A DNA stretch of 64,000 bases from Kitasatospora sp. NBC_01287. Lineage in GTDB: Bacteria; Actinomycetota; Actinomycetes; Streptomycetales; Streptomycetaceae. Shown one piece after another: positions 25,006 to 33,761 of the stretch (position 1 is its first letter; each line of letters begins with the position of its first letter). Below the pieces are notes generated by a model, which saw only the letters and a program-made list of their open reading frames with translations, had not been told where the DNA came from and ran no database searches. The position numbers were made by a program, and so were the translations under genes. Location of the stretch: the NCBI RefSeq assembly GCF_026340565.1, contig NZ_JAPEPB010000001.1, positions 1,860,001 to 1,924,000 of the forward strand, given 5' to 3'.

Positions 25006-26030
25006 AGCACGCCGCGGACCCCGTCGTGGACGAGGCGTTCACCGCCGTCGAACACGAGCTCGGCACCACGGCCGCATGCCGGCTGACCGGCCGCTCCCGG
25101 GCCACCCACTACCGCAGGCTTCAGCCGACGCCCGCACGCAAGCCCAGGTCGCCCCAGGTCCAGCCATCGGCCCTGACAGCCGAAGAGCGCACTGCGGTAC
25201 TGGAGTTGATGAACAGCCCCGAGTACGCCGAACTGGCGCCCGCGCAGATCTGGGCCCGTGAGCTGGACACCGGGCGCTACCACTGCTCGGTCTCCACGAT
25301 GTACCGGATCCTGCGTGAGCGGGGGCAGTCCGGTGAGCGCCGCCGCCAGGCCACCCACCCGGCCAAGACGGTGCCCGAACTGGTCGCCGACGGCCCCTCC
25401 CAGGTGTTCACCTGGGACATCACCAAAGCTGCCGGCCCCAGGAAGGGCATCTGGTACCACGCCTACGTGATCATCGACATCTTCAGCCGCTACATCGTCG
25501 GCCACACCGTCGAACTGGCCGAATCAGCCGAGCGGGCGGAGGAGTTGATCCGCGAGACCATCGCGCGCAACGGCATCGTCCCCGAGACCGTGCACGCCGA
25601 CCGGGGCACCTCGATGACCTCCAAGAAGGTCTCCCAGCTGCTGATCGACCTCGGCGTCACCCGGAGTCACTCGCGTCCGAAGGTCTCCAACGACAACCCT
25701 TACAGCGAGGCCCAGTTCAAGACCACCAAGTACATGTCCGACTACCCCGAGCGGTTCGACTCCCTGGCCCATGCCCGCGAATGGTTCGACGCCTTCATCT
25801 CGTACTACAACCACGAGCACAGGCACTCGGGTATCGGACTTCACACGCCCGCCAGCGTCCACTTCGGCACGGCGGAGGAGATCCGCGACCAGCGGTCCGT
25901 CACCCTCGCCGAGGCCTACGCGCGCCACCCCGAACGCTTCGGCCGCCGTCCCAGACCACCCGAGATCCCGAAGACGGCATGGATCAACGACCCCGCCAAG
26001 CGCAGGGAACCCGCACCACAAACCTCATAA
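24960..26030 (+). CDS. IS3-family transposase OrfB (expressed by -1 frameshift)
   Basis: The frame one base behind orfA runs to TAA at 26030. Contains HELGTTAACRLTGRSRATHY, APAQIWARELDTGRYHCSVS, and the rve core: Asp in VFTWDITKAAGPRKGIWYHA, Asp in TVHADRGTSMTSKKVSQLL and Glu in SNDNPYSEAQFKTTKYM, then EWFDAFISYYNHEHRHSGIG. Catalytic residues are all present. The start given is the probable slip site; a separate internal start cannot be excluded. Confidence 0.88.
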   Translation, partial: KSVGALGNDLRERGLKHAADPVVDEAFTAVEHELGTTAACRLTGRSRATHYRRLQPTPARKPRSPQVQPSALTAEERTAVLELMNSPEYAELAPAQIWARELDTGRYHCSVSTMYRILRERGQSGERRRQATHPAKTVPELVADGPSQVFTWDITKAAGPRKGIWYHAYVIIDIFSRYIVGHTVELAESAERAEELIRETIARNGIVPETVHADRGTSMTSKKVSQLLIDLGVTRSHSRPKVSNDNPYSEAQFKTTKYMSDYPERFDSLAHAREWFDAFISYYNHEHRHSGIGLHTPASVHFGTAEEIRDQRSVTLAEAYARHPERFGRRPRPPEIPKTAWINDPAKRREPAPQTS

Positions 26031-26047
26031 CGTCACGACCGTCTCAC

Positions 26048-27143
26048 TGGACTTGAAATCTTCCGCCGGGTCCGCCGTGGTCAGCCGGGCGAGCCACATC
26101 CGAGTGACGAACTCCTCCAGCGGCGGGCGGCTCACTGACACCGGGGCTGGGCAAAGCTTGCCCTGCGTATGCCAGGAACAGACGTGACTGCGGCCGGTGG
26201 ACGGCGCAGCCCCGCCACAACCGCCGCACTCGGCAAGGTCAGTGAGCAGATGCCGCGCGGTCCCCTGCTTCGCGCCCTGCCCACGGATCGGCATCACGTG
26301 GCCTGCCAGCGCCCGGCGCGCCCGATCGGCGAGGTCCTGCGAGACCAGCTCAACACCCTCGGCCACCACCGACACCCGGTCCCCGGCCGCGTCGCGGTAT
26401 TCGACCGCGTGGCCCGGCACACCCTTGCGGTTCGTCACCTGCCATCCCTGATAGGCGGGGTTGTAGATGATCCGGTGGATGGACGACACCGACCACTGAC
26501 CACCGCGCGCGGGCCGACTCGCCCATGTGTCAGCGGCGTTCATCTCCCGCGCCGTCGCCCGACCAGACTTGCCGTCGGCGATGGTCTCGAACAGCCTCAG
26601 GACCGTCGCCCAGAGATCAGCCTGCCCCGGCTTGAGCTTTCGCGTCTTCGGGTCCACGTCGAGCCCGTACGGTGCCTGCCCCAACCACTTGCCAGCGTTG
26701 CGCTGTGTGGCCTTCGTGTCCCGGACGTTGTAGCTCAGCCGGTCGGAATACTCGCGGGCCTGCTCGGCAGAGTCGATGATCCTCCGCCGATCGCGGGGCT
26801 CGGCGGAGTCCAGCCGCTCATAGTCGAAGATCAGCCGCTTACCGGCGTCCAGAATCGGCACCACGTCCCCGGCACCCTTCCGGGACCACCGGTCCATGGC
26901 GTAGCACCACAGGGCAGGAACGTCGTCCGCTCGCAGCGCCGACAGGGCCTTGTCGAACTCCGGCCGCTTGATGTCCGACCACGCCGACAGGTTGTCCACC
27001 CACACCCGCCGGACCGTGTACCCGTGGTCATCCGCCCAGCGGCGACCCCGATCCTCCTGTGCCTGCACGGACAGCAGGTCGCGGGCTTCGCGCTCCCGAA
27101 CGACCTTGGACTTCCGTAGGTACAGGTCGATTTCCTCGGCCAT
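26048..27143 (-). pseudogene. Large serine integrase, N-terminal and recombinase part
   Basis: ATG at 27143. Catalytic domain: LYLRKSKVVREREARDLLSV with Ser12, then VRRVWVDNLSAWSDIKRPEF and LWCYAMDRWSRKGAGDVVPI. Recombinase domain: YGLDVDPKTRKLKPGQADLW, ATAREMNAADTWASRPARGG, QWSVSSIHRIIYNPAYQGW. Zinc ribbon: AECGGCGGAAPSTGRSHVCS with C at the end in KLCPAP. After EDFKS the frame enters the IS3 element. About 150 C-terminal codons lie detached at 24085-24561. The enzyme would catalyse attP x attB recombination; in the present form it lacks the coiled-coil part and is probably inactive. 65 bp from attR. Confidence 0.92.
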
Positions 27144-27207
27144 GCTCTCAGTCTCCGCGCGTCGCTGGATCCCCGCACGTCAGAGGAGGTGCGGGGGTGT
27201 TCCAGCA

Positions 27208-27220
27208 ACCGAGGCCGCCG
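27208..27220 (+). other. Right attachment site core (attR)
   Basis: ACCGAGGCCGCCG, the same 13 bases as at 13933-13945. From here the YbjQ frame resumes. Confidence 0.88.
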
Positions 27221-27279
27221 ATCTGGGCACCGAGATCTGCGCCTACGGCACGGCGGTGGTGATCAGCCCGGTCGCCTGA
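27208..27279 (+). pseudogene. YbjQ/UPF0145-family gene, 3' end
   Basis: Reads T-E-A-A-DLGTEICAYGTAVVISPVA and stops with TGA at 27277-27279. This is the canonical end of YbjQ proteins and continues exactly from residue 100 of the gene beginning at 13633. Confidence 0.9.
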
Positions 27280-27374
27280 GAACGAGGCTCGCCCCGGCCC
27301 CCGACCCCCGGCCCCGGGCAACCCGGGGACCGGTCCCGCCAGCCGACCGCTCAGGCGACTGCTCAGGCGACCGC

Positions 27375-28442
27375 TCAGGCGTCGTAGTCGACCGTCACCT
27401 TGTCCGACACCGGCCGGGCCTGGCAGGTGAGCACGTAGCCCGCGGCCAGCTCCTTCTCCTCCAGGGCGAAGTTGCGGCGCATCACCACCTCGCCCTCGGT
27501 GACCTGGGCGCGGCAGGTGCCGCAGACCCCGCCCTTGCAGGCGAACGGCAGGTCGGGGCGCGAGTGCTGGGCACCGTCGAGAACGCTGCGGTCGCGCGGC
27601 AGGCGCAGGGTGCTGCGGCGGCCGTCGAGGACCACGGTGACCTCGCTGGCCCCCTCGGCGCCGAGCTCCTCCTCCGCGCGCTCGGCGACCGGCTCGTCCT
27701 CGGCGTGGAACAGCTCCTGGTGCACCGCCTGCGGCGCGACGCCGAGTGAGCCCAGCAGCTCACGGGCCTCGGTGACCATCCCGTAGGGGCCGCAGAGCCA
27801 CCAGTGCCCGACCGCCGGCACGTCCACCAGCGCGGTCAGCAGCGCCTTGACCCGGTCGGTGTCCAGTCGACCGCTGAGCAGCTCGGCGTCCCTGGCCTCC
27901 CGGGAGAGCACGTGGACCAGCTCGAAGCGGTCCAGGTACCGGTCCTTCAGGTCGGCCAGCTCGTCGGCGAACATCACGGTGTCGCTGCGCCGGTTGCCGT
28001 AGAGCAGGGTGACCGCAGCCTCGGGGTGGGCGGCCAGCACGGTGGCGGCGATGGAGACCATGGGCGTGATGCCGGAGCCGGCGGCGACCAGCACGTGCCG
28101 GGCCGGCACGCTCAGATCGGCGGTGAACGCGCCGCTGGGCGGCAGCACCTCCACGGGGTCCCCGACGGCCGCCCGGCGCACCAGCCACTCCGAGAAGAGC
28201 CCGCCGGGCACCTCGCGCACCGCGATCCGCAGCGCTCCGCCGACCGGCGAGCAGATCGAGTACGAGCGCCGCTCGTCCGCCTCCGCGCTGACCTGGCGCA
28301 GCGTCAGCGTCTGCCCGGCCCGGAAGGCGAAGTCCTCGGCCAGCTCGGCCGGCACCTCGAAGGTGACGGCCACCGCGTCGTCGCAGAGCCGTTCCAGGAC
28401 GGCGATCCGCAGGGGGTGGAACTGCGCACGGCGGGGCGCCAT
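27375..28442 (-). CDS. paaE: Phenylacetyl-CoA epoxidase reductase subunit PaaE
   Basis: 355 residues. FAD/NAD(P)H reductase of the ferredoxin-NADP reductase type followed by a plant-type [2Fe-2S] ferredoxin. Visible: RSYSICSPVGG (FAD), HVLVAAGSGITPMVSIAATV (NAD-binding), WWLCGPYGMV, and FACKGGVCGTCRAQV plus YVLTCQARP (four Fe-S cysteines). It passes electrons from NADPH to the PaaA di-iron site. Its ATG overlaps the paaD stop (TGATG), so translation is coupled. Last gene of the paaABCDE operon. Confidence 0.95.
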   Translation of the reverse strand: MAPRRAQFHPLRIAVLERLCDDAVAVTFEVPAELAEDFAFRAGQTLTLRQVSAEADERRSYSICSPVGGALRIAVREVPGGLFSEWLVRRAAVGDPVEVLPPSGAFTADLSVPARHVLVAAGSGITPMVSIAATVLAAHPEAAVTLLYGNRRSDTVMFADELADLKDRYLDRFELVHVLSREARDAELLSGRLDTDRVKALLTALVDVPAVGHWWLCGPYGMVTEARELLGSLGVAPQAVHQELFHAEDEPVAERAEEELGAEGASEVTVVLDGRRSTLRLPRDRSVLDGAQHSRPDLPFACKGGVCGTCRAQVTEGEVVMRRNFALEEKELAAGYVLTCQARPVSDKVTVDYDA

Positions 28443-28960
28443 CAGATCTCCTTCATGCGTTCGAACGGCTCTCGGCAGGCCCGGCAGCGCCAGAGCGCCT
28501 TGCAGGCGGTGGAGCCGAACCGGGACAGCTCCTCGGTGTCGGCCGAGCCGCACTGCGGGCAGTCGACGATGAGCCGGGTGCGGCCCAGTTGCAGCAGGCC
28601 CGCCGAGGGCGGGGCGATCCCGGCGGCGGCGAGCTTGTCCCGGCCCGCCGCCGTGATCAGGTCGGTGCTCCACGGCGGGTCGAGCCGCAGCCGCACCCGC
28701 ACCTCGGCGAAGCCGGCCGCGCGCAGCCGCCGGTCCACGTCGGCGGCCATCTCGGCGACGGCCGGGCAGCCGGAGTAGGTCGGGGTGAGCCAGACCGTCA
28801 CCGCCTCCCCTGCCTCTCCCTCCCCGGTCTGCTCGACGCCGGCCAGCACGCCCAGGTCCGCCAGGGTGAGCATGGGCAGCTCGGGGTCCGGCACGGCGCC
28901 CGCGATCTCGGCGGCGTTCGCGGTCCCGGCGGCGTTCGCGGCTGCCAGGGTGCTCACCAT
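28442..28960 (-). CDS. paaD: Phenylacetyl-CoA epoxidase assembly protein PaaD
   Basis: 172 residues. DUF59/MIP18-type domain: VPDPELPMLTLADLGVLAGV, VTVWLTPTYSGCPAVAEMAA, RLDPPWSTDLITAAGRDKLA; then a zinc-ribbon-like tail CPQCGSADTEELSRFGSTAC and CRACREPFERMKE. PaaD is thought to help Fe-S cluster maturation of PaaE. The ATG overlaps the end of paaC by 7 bp. Confidence 0.93.
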   Translation of the reverse strand: MVSTLAAANAAGTANAAEIAGAVPDPELPMLTLADLGVLAGVEQTGEGEAGEAVTVWLTPTYSGCPAVAEMAADVDRRLRAAGFAEVRVRLRLDPPWSTDLITAAGRDKLAAAGIAPPSAGLLQLGRTRLIVDCPQCGSADTEELSRFGSTACKALWRCRACREPFERMKEI

Positions 28961-29829
28961 GTCGCACCCGGGTGCTCGCGGGCCACGCACTGCAGCTCGG
29001 CCAGCAGCAGCCCGAGCGCCTCGGTGTGCACGCCCTCGCGGCCGGCCCGGCCGCCGATCCGGGCCAGCGGACCGACCGCCGGCACGATCAGCCCGGCCTC
29101 GGCCAGCACCTCGGCCAGTTCGGCCAGCACCGCCTCGCGCAGCTCGGCGGGATCGAGCCCGAGCCGCAGCTCCACCTCGTGCGCGGTGAACAGCTCGTCC
29201 AGCAACGGCCAGAGCGCGTCGAGACCGGCCTGCATCCGCTGGGCCGAGTACTCGGTGCCGCCGCCCAGGCGCAGCGTCCAGGCCCGTGCGTACTCCTGGT
29301 GGTAGGCAAGCTCCTTGACGCCGCGGGCGGCCACCGCCGCGAGCACCGGGTCGGGCCCCTGGGCGACCCGCAGGTAGAGGGCGCGGCGGGCGGTGGCGAA
29401 GAGCAGCAGGCGGGCGACGCAGTGCGCGAAGTCGCCGTTCTCCAGCTCCACCAGGCGCACGTTGCGGAACTCGTGCTCGGCGCGCCAGTAGGCGAAGTCG
29501 TCCTCGGTGCGGCCGGTGCCGTCCGCCTGGCCGGCCCGGGTGAGCAGCAGGCGGGCCTGGCCGAGCAGGTCGAGGCCGAGGTTGGCCAGCGCCACCTCCT
29601 CCTCCAGCTCGGGCGCCCGGGTGCACCACTCGATCAGCCGCTGGGCCAGGATCAGCGCGTCGTCGCCGAGCAGCTGGCAGTAGAGCGCGAGGTCGGCCCC
29701 GTCCAGCTGCGGCGGCACGGCGGTGTCGACGCCGAGCAGCGGATCGGCGAAGCCGGTGCCGTAGGCCCAACGGGCCTCGGCCTCGTGGTCACCCTCGGCA
29801 AGCGTCAGGTAGACGTGATCGTCCGTCAT
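28954..29829 (-). CDS. paaC: Phenylacetyl-CoA epoxidase structural subunit PaaC
   Basis: 291 residues, all-helical, ferritin-like. Markers: ALYCQLLGDDALILAQRLIE, EEVALANLGLDLLGQARLLL, EHEFRNVRLVELENGDFAHC, GVKELAYHQEYARAWTLRLG. PaaC is a catalytically inactive paralogue of PaaA that forms the A2C2 core. 12 bp after paaB. Confidence 0.95.
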   Translation of the reverse strand: MTDDHVYLTLAEGDHEAEARWAYGTGFADPLLGVDTAVPPQLDGADLALYCQLLGDDALILAQRLIEWCTRAPELEEEVALANLGLDLLGQARLLLTRAGQADGTGRTEDDFAYWRAEHEFRNVRLVELENGDFAHCVARLLLFATARRALYLRVAQGPDPVLAAVAARGVKELAYHQEYARAWTLRLGGGTEYSAQRMQAGLDALWPLLDELFTAHEVELRLGLDPAELREAVLAELAEVLAEAGLIVPAVGPLARIGGRAGREGVHTEALGLLLAELQCVAREHPGATW

Positions 29830-29841
29830 CGGGTCCCCCGA

Positions 29842-30121
29842 TCAGATGTGCGGGACATCCTCGGGGATGTCGTAGAAGGTGGGGTGGCGGTAAACCTTGT
29901 CGCCGCTGGGCTCGAAGAACGGGTCGCGCTCGTCGGGCGTGGAGGCGGTGATGGCGTCCGAGCGGACCACCCAGAGGCTGACCCCCTCGTTGCGCCGGGT
30001 GTAGAGGTCGCGGGCGGCCAGCAGCGCCATCCGGTCGTCGGGGGCGTGCAGCGAACCGACGTGGACGTGGTTCAGGCCACGCCGCGGCCGGACGAAGACC
30101 TCGTAGAGCGGCCAGCTGTGG

Positions 30122-30129
<8 letters not shown>
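29842..30129 (-). CDS. paaB: Phenylacetyl-CoA epoxidase subunit PaaB
   Basis: 95 residues. [40 protein letters not shown], and a C-terminal tail with [13 protein letters not shown] match PaaB. Bridges the core dimers in the epoxidase complex. Its start overlaps paaA by 8 bp. Confidence 0.95.
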
Positions 30130-31117
<988 letters not shown>

Positions 31118-31131
31118 GATGACTCCTCCCG

Positions 31132-31149
31132 ACTGACCGTTCGGTCGGT
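31132..31149. promoter_or_regulatory. Palindromic operator upstream of paaA
   Basis: ACTGACCGTTCGGTCGGT: half-sites ACCG/CGGT around TT, symmetric but for one base. Its shape and place just before the operon fit a TetR-type repressor; actinobacterial paa genes are known to be controlled by the TetR regulator PaaR. No paaR gene is adjacent here. Confidence 0.65.
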
Positions 31150-31254
31150 TCCATTGTGTAGCCAGCGGCCTACCGATGACAAGGACCTACGGCTGACCGG
31201 TGGAAAGGCCGAGCGGTGGAAGGCTGACCGGCGGAAAGGCCGAGCGGCGAAAGG

Positions 31255-31289
31255 CCGAGGGCGAGCCCGTGCGACGGGCTCGCCCTCGG
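31255..31289. terminator. Hairpin terminator after the M20 peptidase gene
   Basis: Perfect 16-bp stem (31255-31270 / 31274-31289) with a 3-nt loop, between the M20 gene stop (31325) and the paa promoter. Two imperfect ~31-bp direct repeats (about 31190-31250) lie between it and the paa operator. Confidence 0.85.
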
Positions 31290-31324
31290 TGGTGCGCGTG
31301 CGGCGCGTGCGGCTGGGCGCGCGG

Positions 31325-32695
31325 TCAGGCGCGCGGCCGCACTGCCTCCGGGGTCGCGCCCGTGCGGGGCCGCAGCCGGGGCAGTGGCACCGCGAGCAGC
31401 CCGGCGAGCAGGGCGATCCGCGGCGCCAGCTGGTCCAGCGCGATGCGCTCGTCACGCGCGTGCGGACCGGCGCCGACCGCGCCGAGACCGTCCAGCGTCG
31501 GCAGCCCGCGGGCGCCGGCGAGGTTGGTGTCCCCCGCCCCGCCGGCCGGGGCGCCGTCCACCTGCTGCCCCAGCGCCGCGGCCAGCGAGCGCACGTGGCG
31601 CAGCAGCGCGTTGCCGCCGGACCGCTCGGGCCAGGCCGGGCGGCTGGAGAGCACCTCGGTGGTGATCAGCGCACCCGGCCGCAGCGCGGTCAGGTGGGCC
31701 AGGCTGTCCAGCGTGCTGCGCTGCGCCTCGGCGGTGGAGAAGCGCAGGCCGAGCTCGGCCTCGGCCTGGCCGGCCACCACGTTGGCCCTGGTGCCGCCGC
31801 GGATCCGGCCGGTGTTCAGCTCGGTGCCCGGCAGGTGGCCGAGCTGGTCGCGGACCGCGACGAGCTGGTCGACCAGCTCGTCCACCGCCGAGGTGCCGTC
31901 CTCGGGGTGGCTGCCGGCGTGTGCCTCGTGCCCGGTCACGGTGAGCTTGACCCGGCTGACGCCCCGGCGCGCGGTCTTCAGCCGGCCGTCCTCGTGCGGC
32001 GGTTCCAGGCCCAGGACGGCGGCGGCGCCGGGGAGCTGGCGCTCCACCACGCGGCGGCCGTCCGGGCTGCCGACCTCCTCGTCCGCGGTCACCACCACCC
32101 GCACCGAGTGGTACGGGCGCAGGCCGAGGTCGGCGAGGAGGGCGAAGGCGCCTTCGAGGAGGGCCAGTCCGCCCTTCATGTCGAGCACGCCAGGGCCGCT
32201 GAGCACACCGTTGTGCTCGGTCACCGGCCAGTCCGCCAAGGTTCCGGCGGGCCAGACGGTGTCGTGGTGGCCGACGAAGAGCAGGTGCGGCAGGCTCTCG
32301 TGCTGGCCGCGCCAGTGCAGCAGCAGGTGGTCGCCGGCCGCGCCCTGCTCCCGGCTGACCTCGGCGCCGGTGGCCCGGTAGCCGGCCGAGAGCTCCTCGG
32401 CGAGGTTGTTCAGCCGCACCGCGTCGCCGCTGGGCGACTCGATCCGGGCCAGGTCGGCGCAGCGGCGCAGCACCGCGCCGGAGAGGGTGCGGGCCCTGGC
32501 GGTGAGGGTGCTCGGCAGGTCGGGCAGCGCCTCGGCCGCCGCGGCCGGATCAACGCCTGGCGCCGGATCGACTCCTGGCGCCGGATTGACGCCTGGCACC
32601 GGATCGGCGGACGGCTCGGGGCCGGCGGAGGGGGCGGGGGCACTCGGGGCGGGGGCGGTCGGCAGCGACGCCGACGTGGTGGTGTGTGGGCTCAC
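31325..32695 (-). CDS. M20-family metallopeptidase (carboxypeptidase G2-like)
   Basis: 456 residues; GTG start overlapping the TGA of the upstream small gene (GTGA). Residues 1-60 are a Pro/Ala/Gly-rich low-complexity region built on a P-x-PGVDPA repeat. Metal-site motifs: LLFVGHHDTVWPAG (His, Asp), VLDMKGGLALLEGA (Asp), VVTADEEVGSPDGR (Glu-Glu), GLEPP and GAVGAGPHARDE (last His). Dimerisation part: GVSRVKLTVTGHEAHAGSHP. Resembles glutamate carboxypeptidase/CPG2-type enzymes that remove a C-terminal residue; real substrate unknown. No clear signal peptide. Confidence 0.87.
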   Translation of the reverse strand: MSPHTTTSASLPTAPAPSAPAPSAGPEPSADPVPGVNPAPGVDPAPGVDPAAAAEALPDLPSTLTARARTLSGAVLRRCADLARIESPSGDAVRLNNLAEELSAGYRATGAEVSREQGAAGDHLLLHWRGQHESLPHLLFVGHHDTVWPAGTLADWPVTEHNGVLSGPGVLDMKGGLALLEGAFALLADLGLRPYHSVRVVVTADEEVGSPDGRRVVERQLPGAAAVLGLEPPHEDGRLKTARRGVSRVKLTVTGHEAHAGSHPEDGTSAVDELVDQLVAVRDQLGHLPGTELNTGRIRGGTRANVVAGQAEAELGLRFSTAEAQRSTLDSLAHLTALRPGALITTEVLSSRPAWPERSGGNALLRHVRSLAAALGQQVDGAPAGGAGDTNLAGARGLPTLDGLGAVGAGPHARDERIALDQLAPRIALLAGLLAVPLPRLRPRTGATPEAVRPRA

Positions 32696-32922
32696 CGGGC
32701 ACCTCCGCGGCGGCGTTCCGTACTCAGCGCACCCGGCGCCACCGGTCGGCCGCCGCGGCCGGCCGTGGCGGCCCTGGCCTGGCCGGCGGCCGGCGGACAG
32801 CGGTCCGGGCGGGCGCCGGGCACCGCCGCGCGCCGGGCCGACGGCCGGGCGACCCGGTGCGGCGACAGCGGTACGGCGGGTGGCCGAAGGGTCTGTGGTG
32901 CGATGGAACGGCTGCTCGACAT
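32692..32922 (-). CDS. Small basic protein translationally coupled to the M20 gene
   Basis: 76 residues; ATG with GAGGAGG upstream and stop overlapping the M20 start by 4 bp. Arg/Pro/Ala-rich (RSIAPQTLRPPAVPLSPHRV, ARPSARRAAVPGARPDRCPP), without recognised domain. The ribosome binding site and overlap argue for a gene, perhaps one that controls entry of ribosomes into the M20 gene; the composition alone is not protein-specific in this GC range. Confidence 0.45.
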   Translation of the reverse strand: MSSSRSIAPQTLRPPAVPLSPHRVARPSARRAAVPGARPDRCPPAAGQARAATAGRGGRPVAPGALSTERRRGGAR

Positions 32923-33458
32923 ACGTCCTCCTCGCTCGATCCGGCGGCCCCGGTACGACCGGGACCCCCGTGGGCAGCGGCCTCCAGGTTGCGGCGTGGG
33001 TGACACCGTGGCAGGGGAAGCCGAAGTGAGCCTAGAAGAACGCCTCGGTTTCCGGCGAGGTGGCCCTGCGCCGCGGACCGGACCAGGGGCGTGCGCGGGC
33101 TCGCCAGGGGTTGCTGGCGGGGGCTTCGGGGCGCGGCTGGTGGCACGTCGCGGCGCTCGGACCCGGACCGGCCGGTGCGGACGCGGTCACCGGATCGCGC
33201 CCACCTCTCCACGATGGACCTCTCGCGGCGCTTCAGCATGACGAACCGCCAACGGCGCACCGATCCACGCCGGATGGGTGATGGCCGGGTCGACTCCCGG
33301 TACCAGTTGCTCGTACCGGTTGCTCGTACCGGTTGCTCGTACCTGCCGCTCGTACCTGCCGCGCCTCACGGGGCGTCAGGCGCTCTCCGTCGTCGCGGGT
33401 CACCGATGATGGACAGCACCGAGCAGCGAACGGCCGCCCGTAGGAGGAGACAGCCCCG
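32923..33458. other. Intergenic region with a 13-bp tandem repeat
   Basis: No gene seen. At 33300-33364 five 13-bp units follow GTACC(A/G/T)G(T/C)(T/C)GC(T/G)C without spacers. The rest probably contains the divergent promoters of the small gene/M20 pair and of the GNAT gene. Confidence 0.5.
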
Positions 33459-33761
33459 ATGACCGTGACCGTGCACGACAATCCGTCGGCGAACCGATTC
33501 GAGGCGGAGGTGGACGGCAAGCCGGCGGGCTTCGCCGCGTACATCCGCAACGACAACCTGGTGGTCTACCCCCACACCGTGGTCGATCCCGCCTTCGAGG
33601 GGCAGGGCGTGGGCGGGACGCTGGCCAGGGCGGCGCTGGACGACGCCCGCGAGCGCGGGCTGCCGGTGCTGGCGACCTGCCCGTTCGTCCACGGCTGGAT
33701 GGAGCGGCACCCCGAGTACCAGGACCTCGCGTACGAGAACCGGAGCGCCGTCAGTGACTGA
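33459..33761 (+). CDS. YjdJ-type GNAT-like acetyltransferase
   Basis: 100 residues; ATG with TAGGAGGAG upstream. Short GNAT-fold protein: FEAEVDGKPAGFAAYIRNDN, VVYPHTVVDPAFEGQGVGGT (acetyl-CoA loop Q/G-x-G-x-G), LARAALDDARERGLPVLATC-PFVHGWMERHPEYQDL. The type is often encoded next to a YjdI Fe-S protein, as here (8-bp overlap). Substrate unknown. Confidence 0.9.
   Translation: MTVTVHDNPSANRFEAEVDGKPAGFAAYIRNDNLVVYPHTVVDPAFEGQGVGGTLARAALDDARERGLPVLATCPFVHGWMERHPEYQDLAYENRSAVSD

Larger units (their letters stand above)
24562..26047 (+). mobile_element. IS3-family element inserted in the integrase gene
   Basis: About 1.49 kb with short terminal repeats GTGAGACG / CGTCTCAC and a possible 3-bp target duplication TGG (24559-24561, 26048-26050). 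orfA and orfB lie on the plus strand, against the host gene. Removing the element and one TGG does not exactly restore the integrase frame, so either the duplication is chance or a further small change has happened. Confidence 0.82.
13933..27220. mobile_element. Integrated element (13.3 kb) in a YbjQ-family gene; phage-satellite-like
   Basis: Bounded by the 13-bp core repeats 13933-13945 and 27208-27220. A large serine integrase gene is at the right end, 65 bp from attR, as usual for such elements. Nearly all its own genes lie on the minus strand: integrase, HNH nuclease, XRE regulator, phage coat-like protein, coiled-coil protein, small-terminase-like protein, DUF6879, second XRE regulator, small genes, WH-motif protein, kinase-like protein. 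Two later insertions (IS5-family at 21988-23792, IS3-family at 24562-26047) account for 3.3 kb. I see no portal, large terminase, tail, replication or conjugation gene. That points to a satellite or a decayed prophage; which of the two is not settled here. Confidence 0.88.

Noticed and set aside
31190-31250. Operator array from the ~31-bp direct repeats before the M20 terminator
   Set aside because: They lie downstream of both genes' coding direction on the M20 side and lack symmetry; more likely simple duplication.
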